This document shows positions 1 through 5,224 of a DNA stretch of 7,528 bases, one piece after another. This DNA comes from Frankiales bacterium (GTDB lineage Bacteria > Actinomycetota > Actinomycetes > Mycobacteriales > SCTD01). The position numbers and the translations under genes were made by a program. Position 1 is the first letter of the stretch. Each line of letters begins with the position of its first letter. The notes under the pieces are model-generated. The model was not told where the DNA came from and ran no database searches. It worked only from the letters and a program-made list of their open reading frames with translations. The DNA lies in assembly GCA_025464795.1 (NCBI GenBank), contig JAODNB010000397.1, positions 1 to 7,528 on the forward strand, given 5' to 3'.

Positions 1-1193
1 TCGCCGAAGGCCCTGATGAGTACAAGCGCGTGGGGAGCGCCTCCCTGCGCCTGTTCGGGCTCCTGGGGTTCCTCGCTTTCGCGACCAAGACCGACGTAGC
101 TCGTGGCTTCGTGCTCCTGTTCCTGCCTCTGGGGCTCGCCGGTCTGTTCCTGGGCCGATGGCTCATGCGGGTCCGGCTCGCGCGCACCCGCGAGCACGGC
201 CGCTCCTACCACCGGGTCCTGGTGGTAGGGAACTACAGCACGGTCCACGAGCTCGTGACTCAGCTCGAGAACGACTTGCGGCACGGCTTCCGCGTCGTCG
301 GCGCCTGCGTCAGCGGGACGCCCCACGGCGACGCCGAGGCGGTGCACGTCGTCGGCGGGCTCGGCGACGTGCGCCAGGTGGTGAAGGAGCTCGGGGTCGA
401 CACCGTTGCCGTCGCGGGTTCCCCCGAGCTGACGGGGGAGTCGCTCCGCCGGCTGTCCTACGACCTCGAGGGCACCGGGATCGACCTGCTGGTCGCGCCG
501 GCGCTGCTCAACGTGGCCGGAAACCGCATCAGCATCCGCCCGGTCGCCGGCGTGCCCCTCCTGCATGTCGACGAGCCCGAGCTCGACGGCGCCCGCAAGG
601 TCGTTAAGATGATCTTCGACCGGAGCACCTCCCTGCTGCTGCTCGTGCTCCTGTCGCCGGTGCTGCTCGCCGCCATGATCGCCGTGAAGGTCACCAGCCG
701 CGGACCGATGCTGTTCCGGCAGACGCGGGTGGGACGGGACGGGCAGCTGTTCTCGCTCCTGAAGCTGCGGACGATGCAGGTGGACGCCGAGCAGCGGTTG
801 CAAGAGCTCCTGGACCGCAACGAGGTCCGGGGCGGGGTCCTGTTCAAGCTGAAGGACGACCCGCGGGTGACCCCGCTCGGCCGTTTCCTGCGCAAGTGGT
901 CGCTCGATGAGCTGCCTCAGCTGATCAACGTGCTCGCCGGCCAGATGAGCATGGTCGGGCCCCGCCCGCCGCTGCCGACCGAGGTGGAGAAGTACGAGGG
1001 CCACGCGCACCGCCGCCTGCTGGTGAAGCCAGGCATCACGGGTCTGTGGCAGGTCAGCGGGCGCAGTGACCTGTCCTGGGAGGACGCGGTGCGACTGGAC
1101 CTGCAGTACGTCGAGAACTGGTCGCTCGGCCTCGACATGGCGGTGCTCGCGAAGACGCTGCTGGCCGTCGTGCGCAGCGCGGGCGCGTACTAG
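1..1193 (+). CDS. Initiating polyprenyl-phosphate sugar-1-phosphate transferase (WbaP/WcaJ-like), 5'-truncated
   Basis: This membrane enzyme transfers a sugar-1-phosphate from a nucleotide sugar to undecaprenyl phosphate, the first step of exopolysaccharide repeat-unit assembly. The frame is open from base 3 with coding-like residues (AEGPDEYKRV) before the first GTG at 30, so the true start lies off the left edge. Visible parts in order: two hydrophobic segments (about nt 48-174), a Rossmann-like middle domain starting near HRVLVVGN (nt 210), and the bacterial sugar transferase domain (PF02397) from about nt 597 to the end. That domain has the re-entrant hydrophobic helix after KMIFDR (nt 606), the segment FRQTRVGRDG, the acidic pair of SLDELPQL (Asp-Glu at nt 906-911; catalytic in this phosphoglycosyl transferase superfamily), SMVGPRPPLP and KPGITGLWQVSGR. 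The family is certain; the sugar cannot be told from sequence. The next gene begins 46 bp downstream on its own promoter. Confidence 0.95.
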   Translation, partial: AEGPDEYKRVGSASLRLFGLLGFLAFATKTDVARGFVLLFLPLGLAGLFLGRWLMRVRLARTREHGRSYHRVLVVGNYSTVHELVTQLENDLRHGFRVVGACVSGTPHGDAEAVHVVGGLGDVRQVVKELGVDTVAVAGSPELTGESLRRLSYDLEGTGIDLLVAPALLNVAGNRISIRPVAGVPLLHVDEPELDGARKVVKMIFDRSTSLLLLVLLSPVLLAAMIAVKVTSRGPMLFRQTRVGRDGQLFSLLKLRTMQVDAEQRLQELLDRNEVRGGVLFKLKDDPRVTPLGRFLRKWSLDELPQLINVLAGQMSMVGPRPPLPTEVEKYEGHAHRRLLVKPGITGLWQVSGRSDLSWEDAVRLDLQYVENWSLGLDMAVLAKTLLAVVRSAGAY

Positions 1194-1227
1194 CCCCCAC
1201 CTCCCCGTACGCAGCGCCGGCGGGTCC

Positions 1228-1233
1228 TAGTCT
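1228..1233 (+). promoter_or_regulatory. -10 box TAGTCT of a leaderless promoter
   Basis: TAGTCT fits the actinobacterial TANNNT -10 pattern and ends exactly 6 nt before the GTG at 1240, so transcription would begin at or next to the start codon. No Shine-Dalgarno is visible upstream of that GTG. No convincing -35 is seen, which is usual for this promoter class. The same arrangement recurs at two other genes in the window. Confidence 0.65.
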
Positions 1234-1239
1234 GCGCCT

Positions 1240-1863
1240 GTGAGAGCTGTGTCGCGGGTTGCTGGGGACGTGGCGCTGGCCGCGTTCGGGGTCCTCGTCG
1301 TGGCGGGGGCCGTCATGGCTGTCAGGGACACCGGCGGGCCCACGGCGACGTCCGTCGCCTCGGTGACCGACGCGGCCACGTCCACGCCGTCGTCCGCTGC
1401 CACGGGCACGCCGACGGCCGCCGCCTCCGGCTCCACGGTGGTGGTCGCGGGCGTCGACCTGGCGACGATGACGGGCTCGCTGTCGCGCGCGACGGGGTTC
1501 CATGTGGTGTCCGTGGCGACGGCCGAGCAGGACGTGCTCGCGCCCGCGGCTCTGAACGCGGTCACTGGGGCGCCGAGTGCGGTGGTCCTCGAGGTGCTCG
1601 CCGGCTCCAAGACCACCATGCGGACGACGGCAGCGATCTCCGCCGTCACGGCGCGGTGGCCGCAGGCCCGCGTCATCGTGATCGGCCCCTTCAGCTCCTC
1701 GGACCGCAAGAGCAGCGCTGCGGTGAAGACGGCGGCGCAGGCGGCGAAGGTCACGTTCCTGGACCCGGTCGACCTGCGCTGGCGCGCGGGGGCCGCGTCA
1801 GCTGGGTTGACCGCCGCGGATCGGACTTCCGTCGTCACCCAGCTCGCGGCCGCCCTCGGCTGA
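1240..1863 (+). CDS. Membrane-anchored protein with degenerate SGNH-hydrolase-like domain
   Basis: A 207-residue protein: N-terminal transmembrane helix (about residues 11-28), a Thr/Ala/Ser/Pro-rich linker (about 30-65), then an alpha/beta domain (66-207), probably outside the cell. The domain follows the layout of SGNH/GDSL esterases: a first strand TVVVAGVD where GDS is expected, a central strand VVLEVLAG where the GxND block is expected, then RVIVIGP, and a final LDP followed by an LTAADRTSVVTQLAAAL helix where the DxxH pair sits. The catalytic Ser, Asn and His are not at those places, so if the fold is right this is a non-catalytic relative. SGNH proteins in exopolysaccharide loci commonly add or remove acetyl groups. 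That the gene is real is secure; the fold is inference. The GTG at 1240 is preferred because of the -10 box 6 nt upstream; GTG 1249 is an alternative. Confidence 0.8.
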   Translation: MRAVSRVAGDVALAAFGVLVVAGAVMAVRDTGGPTATSVASVTDAATSTPSSAATGTPTAAASGSTVVVAGVDLATMTGSLSRATGFHVVSVATAEQDVLAPAALNAVTGAPSAVVLEVLAGSKTTMRTTAAISAVTARWPQARVIVIGPFSSSDRKSSAAVKTAAQAAKVTFLDPVDLRWRAGAASAGLTAADRTSVVTQLAAALG

Positions 1864-1876
1864 TGCCTGCCGGTGC

Positions 1877-2089
1877 TCAGGCGGTCAGGAGCAGGAGAGC
1901 GATGGCGATCAGCAGGCCCGCACCGAGGACGATCGCGAGCAGGCCGACCTTGTTGAGCAGTACGCCCTGCTGGTGCAGCCGCAGGGACTCGTAGCACCGG
2001 CTGCAGACCCGCCCACCGGACGTCGGCCCGGGGAACAGGTGATCTGCCGGCTGCCCGCAGCGGTCACAGCGGCCCTCGACTGGTTGCAC
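1877..2089 (-). CDS. Small zinc-ribbon membrane protein
   Basis: A 70-residue protein with two CxxC knuckles (C8/C11 and C29/C32), enough for one zinc-ribbon site, followed by a short amphipathic stretch and a C-terminal transmembrane helix (about 48-69) ending within a residue of the stop. The ribbon is presumably cytoplasmic with the helix as a tail anchor. No family or function is recognised; such proteins may act as adaptors, but nothing here proves it. The GTG start is supported by a TAGGCT box exactly 6 nt upstream (leaderless type). It runs convergently to the SGNH-like gene, with 13 bp between the stops, and lies downstream of the LPFTG gene on the same strand, separated from it by a strong hairpin and its own promoter. 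Confidence 0.8.
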   Translation of the reverse strand: MQPVEGRCDRCGQPADHLFPGPTSGGRVCSRCYESLRLHQQGVLLNKVGLLAIVLGAGLLIAIALLLLTA

Positions 2090-2095
2090 CTAGCA

Positions 2096-2101
2096 AGCCT
2101 A
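2096..2101 (-). promoter_or_regulatory. -10 box TAGGCT of a leaderless promoter
   Basis: Read on the minus strand, TAGGCT is followed by TGCTAG (6 nt) and then the GTG of the zinc-ribbon gene. It is the same hexamer with the same spacing as at 3020-3025 upstream of the DUF4012 gene. No ribosome-binding site precedes the GTG. Confidence 0.65.
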
Positions 2102-2111
2102 TCCGCGCGGT

Positions 2112-2124
2112 CGGTCCGGGACCG
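2112..2124. promoter_or_regulatory. Perfect 13-bp palindrome over the -35 region
   Basis: CGGTCC-G-GGACCG is an inverted repeat of 6-bp arms around one base. It lies 10 bp upstream of the TAGGCT box of the zinc-ribbon gene, where the -35 element would be, so a dimeric regulator bound here could control that promoter. No regulator family is recognised and GC-rich chance palindromes are possible. Confidence 0.3.
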
Positions 2125-2134
2125 GGACTGAAAC

Positions 2135-2168
2135 GCAGAACGGCCCGGCTGCTGCCGGGCCGTTCTGC
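2135..2168 (-). terminator. Strong hairpin terminator of the LPFTG gene
   Basis: A perfect 15-bp inverted repeat (left arm GCAGAACGGCCCGGC, loop TGCT) begins 13 nt after the LPFTG gene stop on the minus strand. On that strand the stem is followed by a short GTTT run, while the other strand shows no T run, so it most likely ends the LPFTG transcript. It would also insulate the zinc-ribbon gene further along. Actinobacterial terminators often lack long U-tracts. Confidence 0.8.
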
Positions 2169-2181
2169 ACTGCTGAGAGGA

Positions 2182-2742
2182 TCAGGCGGCGTTCAGGCTG
2201 TCCTTGCGCTTGCGGCCGGAGACGATCGCCAGAGTGCCGGCACCGAGCAGGCCCGCGCCGAGCAGCGAGGCCGCACCGAGCTCGAAGCCGGTGAAGGGGA
2301 GGCCGCCGCCGGCAGCGCTGGTTCCGCTGACGGAGAAGCCGACCGAGACGGAGTTGGGCGCGCCAAGGGCGTTCCCGGAGAACACGATCGCGTGCGAGCC
2401 GTTGGCGATGCTGCTCGGAAGCGTGAAGGTCACGGTGGCCGCACCTGCGGAGTCCGCCGTGACGGTGCCGAGGGAGAAGACTGTGGAGTGCCCCTCTGCC
2501 TTGACCGACGAGCCGGGCGTGAACTCTCCCTCGCCGCTGTACGCGGTCATCTTCTCGCCGGGGGTCGCGCTGCTGTCACTGATAGCAGCCTTCTTGCACT
2601 GGCCCGGAGGGTAGGCCGGCTTGCCCTTGACGGGCTTGCAGCCCGGTCCGGGGGGAGCGGCTACTGCCGTCGGCGCGACCGCGAGAGTCGCAAGACCGGC
2701 GACCGCCAGCGTGGACAGCAGTCTGGTGGTGGTGTGTGCCAT
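2182..2742 (-). CDS. Secreted LPFTG cell-wall-anchored protein (sortase substrate)
   Basis: A 186-residue surface protein. It has a signal peptide (residues 1 to about 28, hydrophobic core LLSTLAVAGLATLAVA, likely cut at AVA-A), a short Cys-flanked proline-rich segment (C35 to C49, possible disulfide), and a beta-rich Ig-like domain (about 50-140). That domain carries the pattern ATPGEK...FTPGSSV...LGTVTADSAGAATVTF...GSHAIVFSG seen in many actinobacterial surface proteins. The C-terminus is a complete sorting signal: LPFTG (148-152), a hydrophobic helix and the tail RKRKDSLNAA. A sortase would cut between Thr and Gly and link the protein to peptidoglycan. The ATG at 2742 is chosen over upstream in-frame starts because the signal peptide begins there and GGGAG lies 9 nt before it. 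It is divergent from the DUF4012 gene inside the polysaccharide locus. The binding partner is unknown. Confidence 0.9.
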   Translation of the reverse strand: MAHTTTRLLSTLAVAGLATLAVAPTAVAAPPGPGCKPVKGKPAYPPGQCKKAAISDSSATPGEKMTAYSGEGEFTPGSSVKAEGHSTVFSLGTVTADSAGAATVTFTLPSSIANGSHAIVFSGNALGAPNSVSVGFSVSGTSAAGGGLPFTGFELGAASLLGAGLLGAGTLAIVSGRKRKDSLNAA

Positions 2743-2751
2743 GAGGCGGGT

Positions 2752-2756
2752 CTCCC
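2752..2756 (-). promoter_or_regulatory. Ribosome-binding site deciding the LPFTG start
   Basis: GGGAG on the minus strand, 9 nt before the ATG at 2742. It supports that ATG over the longer in-frame reading that opens at 2958, whose extra 72 residues do not look like protein. This gene therefore has a leader, unlike three of its neighbours. Confidence 0.7.
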
Positions 2757-2836
2757 AGGTAGCGGGCGCAAGTAGTAACTGCGACGCGGTTGGTCGGTCA
2801 GGAGCCATACAGGACGACTCTCGCCGCGCGTTGTAG

Positions 2837-2853
2837 AGCTTTGAGACAAAACT
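2837..2853. promoter_or_regulatory. Imperfect operator-like palindrome, AT-rich
   Basis: AGCTTTG-AGA-CAAAACT is an inverted repeat with 7-bp arms and one mismatch, in one of the few AT-rich patches of the window. It overlaps the putative -10 and start site of the LPFTG promoter, a classic repressor position. The regulator is unknown. Confidence 0.35.
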
Positions 2854-2877
2854 ATGGCACATCGGCCGCCCTGTCGT
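2849..2877 (-). promoter_or_regulatory. Candidate promoter of the LPFTG gene
   Basis: On the minus strand ACGACA (2877-2872, 4 of 6 to TTGACA) is separated by 17 bp from TAGTTT (2854-2849, TANNNT pattern). Transcription would start near 2842 and give a leader of about 100 nt before the ATG at 2742. An alternative -10 is TACAAC at 2835-2830, which has no good -35. Confidence 0.35.
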
Positions 2878-2878
2878 G

Positions 2879-2891
2879 TGACTCCGGGTTA
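2879..2891. promoter_or_regulatory. BldD-like palindrome
   Basis: TGAC-TCCGG-GTTA matches the TNAC-N5-GTNA core described for BldD, the c-di-GMP-responsive regulator of sporulating actinobacteria. With one more base each side it reads GTGAC-N5-GTTAC, one mismatch from symmetric. It lies next to the candidate -35 of the LPFTG gene and about 140 bp upstream of the DUF4012 start. The core is short and can arise by chance. Confidence 0.3.
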
Positions 2892-2947
2892 CCAAGACCT
2901 GTCCTTTTTGCGCCCGAACCGCGTCGGTGTTGCTCGCAGATTGCAGT

Positions 2948-2959
2948 CGTGTGCACACG
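2948..2959. promoter_or_regulatory. Perfect 12-bp palindrome CGTGTGCACACG
   Basis: A perfect, uninterrupted palindrome in the divergent intergenic region, centred about 78 bp upstream of the DUF4012 start, a position suited to an activator. It lacks the spacer of a CRP/GlxR site (TGTGA-N6-TCACA), so no family is assigned. Confidence 0.3.
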
Positions 2960-3019
2960 CTCTGATCGGCATGGCCGGGGTGCGGGTTTACCTCTTCACG
3001 CCTGCGTCGGCCGCTCCCG

Positions 3020-3025
3020 TAGGCT
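3020..3025 (+). promoter_or_regulatory. -10 box TAGGCT of a leaderless promoter
   Basis: TAGGCT ends 6 nt before the GTG at 3032, with no Shine-Dalgarno between. A weak -35-like TTCACG lies at 2995-3000 with a 19-bp spacer. The hexamer and spacing are identical to the zinc-ribbon gene promoter on the other strand. Confidence 0.65.
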
Positions 3026-3031
3026 CCAGAA

Positions 3032-4747
3032 GTGCGTCACCCCCGTCTTGTCCTGCTGGGAACTGTCCTCCTCGCGCTGGTCGTTCTCGGGTGGGCTGGT
3101 TTCCGCGGACTGCAGGTACGGAACGACCTGACAGCCGCGCAGTCGCTCGCGAGCAGCGTTCAGCAGCAGCTCACCGGTGGGGACTCCGTCAGGGCCGAGG
3201 CGTCGTTGCCCGCCCTGAGGAGCCGGATCGATCGCGCGGCAGGCCGTACTCAGGGCCTTGCGTGGGCGCTGACCGAGCACGTGCCCTTGCTGGGCGGCAA
3301 CTTCCGGGCGGTGCGCCGTACTGCCCTCGCCGCTCAAGTGCTCGGCGACCGAGCTCTCCCGGAGGCCGTCGCTGCGCTCGACCTCGTCCGCAGCAGCAAG
3401 CCGATCCGCAACGGCAAGGTCGACCTCGCCGTCCTCGCGCACCTGAAGGCACGCGTCGACAGGGCTGCTGCCGCCGGCGACCGCGCGCAGGCTCTGCTCG
3501 CGCCGCATGACGGGTTCTTGCTAGGACCGGTGAGCAGCAAGGTCGATGAGGGACGCACGAAGGTCGTCGCGCTCGCCGGGGCGCTGCGGTCTGCGCGGAC
3601 CGCGCTCGCGGTCGCGCCGAGCATGCTGGGTGAGTCGGGCCCGCGGACCTACTACGTGGCCGTCCAGAACAACGCAGAGGCCAGGGCCACAGGTGGGCTG
3701 GTGGGGGCCTTCGCCCTCATCAAGGCCGACAGGGGAGTCATCTCGCTCGAGCACACCGGCACCGACGCGGAGCTCGCCCTGCCCTCGAAGCCCGTGCCCT
3801 CGGATCCATCAGCCGCGGCCACCTGGACGGACGAGGGCTCGACGCAGGCCTGGTACGACGCCAACCTGACGCCGCACTGGCCGGACGCGGCCCGCAACCT
3901 CGCGGGCCAGTGGACCGCGCAGAGCCATCAGACGATCGACGGCGTGATCGGCTTGGACCCGCTCGTCATGAGCGAGCTGCTCAAGGCCACCGGGCCCGTA
4001 CGGCTGACCGACGGCACGTCAGTGTCGGCGGACTCGGTCATCGACTTCGTGGGGCACGAGGAGTACGTCCGTTACACCGACAACGCGAAGCGCAAGACCC
4101 TGCTGGGCACGCTCGCGGCGGACCTCTTCCACAAGGTGCTCGCCGCCGACAGCTCCGTCGGCACCCTTCAGGCCTTCGCGCGCGCGGGGAGCTCCGGGCA
4201 CCTGGCGCTGTGGTCGGCGCACGCCGCCGAGCAGGCACATCTCGCCGGGAGCCTCGTCGGCGGCTCCCTGCCGACCCAGGACGTCCCGTACCTGAGCGTG
4301 CTCACCCAGAACTTCGGTGGGAACAAGCTGGACTTCTACGTGCGCCGCTCGGTCGCGGTCGTCCGAGACGGACACGGCTTGCTCCGGGTGACGACGACCC
4401 TGCGCAACGTCGCGCCGCTCGGACTGCCTCCCTACATGTCGGTTCGCTCCGATCAGCCGACCCCTCCGGTGCCCTACGGCCAGGCTCGCGTCGGGTTCAG
4501 CGTCTACGCGGCCCTGAGCAGTGAGGTGAGAAGGGTGCTCGTGGATGGCAAGCCCCAGCTGATCTCCCTCGACCGCGACCACGGGCACCGCATGGGCACG
4601 CTGACGCTCGAGCTCCCACGTGCCAAGGACGTGGTCGTCACCGTGCTCATCTCGGAGCCCAAGGGCGAGCTGACGTACCGGCAGCAGCCGCTCGTCCAGT
4701 CGGACGTACTCGACATCCGGGTGCCCCACCGGGTGGTGGGGCGGTAG
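3032..4747 (+). CDS. DUF4012 domain protein of an exopolysaccharide locus
   Basis: A 571-residue protein of normal length for DUF4012. One N-terminal transmembrane helix (about residues 6-23) precedes a largely helical region (about 30-200) and then the conserved core. The core includes YYVAVQNNAEARATGG (207-222) followed by LVGAFALIKADRG, matching the QNxAExRATGG signature of DUF4012. Downstream come a conserved W/D-rich stretch (TWTDEG, HWPDAARNLAGQW), a GVIGLDP segment and a beta-rich C-terminus. With a single N-terminal anchor the bulk is probably outside the membrane. DUF4012 proteins are repeatedly found beside sugar transferases and Wzz/BY-kinases in actinobacteria, as here, but no biochemical role is established; a part in polymer export or surface attachment is inference. 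The GTG start is set by the -10 box 6 nt upstream. A GC-rich hairpin lies in its last codons. Confidence 0.93.
   Translation: MRHPRLVLLGTVLLALVVLGWAGFRGLQVRNDLTAAQSLASSVQQQLTGGDSVRAEASLPALRSRIDRAAGRTQGLAWALTEHVPLLGGNFRAVRRTALAAQVLGDRALPEAVAALDLVRSSKPIRNGKVDLAVLAHLKARVDRAAAAGDRAQALLAPHDGFLLGPVSSKVDEGRTKVVALAGALRSARTALAVAPSMLGESGPRTYYVAVQNNAEARATGGLVGAFALIKADRGVISLEHTGTDAELALPSKPVPSDPSAAATWTDEGSTQAWYDANLTPHWPDAARNLAGQWTAQSHQTIDGVIGLDPLVMSELLKATGPVRLTDGTSVSADSVIDFVGHEEYVRYTDNAKRKTLLGTLAADLFHKVLAADSSVGTLQAFARAGSSGHLALWSAHAAEQAHLAGSLVGGSLPTQDVPYLSVLTQNFGGNKLDFYVRRSVAVVRDGHGLLRVTTTLRNVAPLGLPPYMSVRSDQPTPPVPYGQARVGFSVYAALSSEVRRVLVDGKPQLISLDRDHGHRMGTLTLELPRAKDVVVTVLISEPKGELTYRQQPLVQSDVLDIRVPHRVVGR
4723..4742 (+). 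terminator. GC-rich hairpin within the last codons of the DUF4012 gene
   Basis: GCCCCACC-GGGT-GGTGGGGC is a perfect 8-bp stem with a 4-nt loop, ending 2 nt before the TAG stop at 4745. No U-tract follows. It could act as a weak terminator or 3'-end stabiliser for the DUF4012 transcript and, read from the other side, for the convergent small gene that ends at 4748. Confidence 0.4.
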
Positions 4748-5092
4748 TCACGCCGGCCGGTCGAAGGACCGTGGCACCTTGGGCTCGACGACACTTCCTG
4801 GTCGCCTCGCGGGGACGACCGGCGGTGCTGACTGCTGTTGGGCGCGCTCGTCCAGGACGACCGAAAGGGGGACGTGGTAACGGGCCGCTGCCTGTGACAG
4901 GAGCTTTCCCTCGTCGAGGTGGTTTCCGGCGGTGGCGGTCCAGGCCATCTTGTGACCCCAGACCAACGCCAGCGCGTCCACCGGGCGACTGCCCGGGTCA
5001 CCCAGGATGTCCCGAAGCGCTCGTTGGTAGTCGGCCCCTGCTCGCCGGGGTCGGAGCACGCGTCCAAGGTCCACCAGCTCATGATGCGCCAC
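4748..5092 (-). CDS. Small protein of unknown family
   Basis: I do not recognise this 114-residue protein (from GTG 5092). Coding nature is supported by the codons from about 5070 to the stop: mostly G or C at third positions and a balanced soluble composition, for example VDALALVWGHKMAWTATAGN then HLDEGKLLSQAAARYHVPLS. It reads as a helical domain (about residues 5-85) with a Pro/Arg/Val-rich tail (about 90-114), no membrane segment and no cysteines. The same frame stays open far upstream, but that part is the antisense shadow of the kinase gene. The start is uncertain: GTG 5092 has neither a Shine-Dalgarno nor a TANNNT box, and an in-frame TTG at 5155 would give 135 residues. Its stop directly abuts the DUF4012 stop, and it is divergent from the Wzz/kinase gene. 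A regulatory role in the locus would be a guess. Confidence 0.65.
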   Translation of the reverse strand: MAHHELVDLGRVLRPRRAGADYQRALRDILGDPGSRPVDALALVWGHKMAWTATAGNHLDEGKLLSQAAARYHVPLSVVLDERAQQQSAPPVVPARRPGSVVEPKVPRSFDRPA

Positions 5093-5183
5093 GATGGGCG
5101 GAACTGCACTGCCGGAGGGCGGCCAGGCGACCTCAGCGGGTGCCGTCAGGCACAATGGGGTAGGGCGACGTCTGGGGGCACAG

Positions 5184-5207
5184 CTCAGTGGACGACTCAG
5201 CGGACGA
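5184..5207 (+). repeat. Tandem 12-bp repeat in the Wzz/kinase leader
   Basis: CTCAGTGGACGA is followed immediately by CTCAGCGGACGA (one difference), then a partial third unit CTGACGA. The array ends about 10 nt before the ATG at 5225, just upstream of the purine-rich ribosome-binding site. It could be a regulator-binding array, an mRNA structure element or a slippage product. Confidence 0.6.
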
Positions 5208-5224
5208 CTGACGAGAGCGAGCAG

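Noticed and set aside
30..32. GTG at 30 as the true start of the sugar transferase.
   Set aside because: The frame is open and family-like upstream to the window edge, and the family has more transmembrane helices at its N-terminus than are visible here.
1865..1882. GCCTG/CAGGC hairpin between the convergent SGNH-like and zinc-ribbon genes as a terminator.
   Set aside because: Only a 5-bp stem with an 8-nt loop, no U-tract, and it overlaps the zinc-ribbon stop codon; too weak to call.
1054..1997. Long antisense ORFs over the sugar transferase and SGNH-like genes.
   Set aside because: They are rich in Arg/Ala/Gly/Pro, show no motifs, and are the usual product of high-GC third positions read on the other strand.
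2743..2958. Longer LPFTG protein starting at 2958.
   Set aside because: It would put 72 non-protein-like residues before a clear signal peptide; GGGAG is correctly spaced before ATG 2742.
2743..3031. A c-di-GMP or c-di-AMP riboswitch in the intergenic region.
   Set aside because: The conserved core blocks of the GEMM and ydaO classes were looked for on both strands and not seen; the purine-rich patch near 2905-2915 alone is insufficient.
4919..5224. Upstream in-frame start for the Wzz/kinase (102 extra residues).
   Set aside because: The extension is not protein-like, overlaps the opposite small gene, and the Wzz family N-terminus begins exactly at ATG 5225, which has a purine-rich ribosome-binding site.
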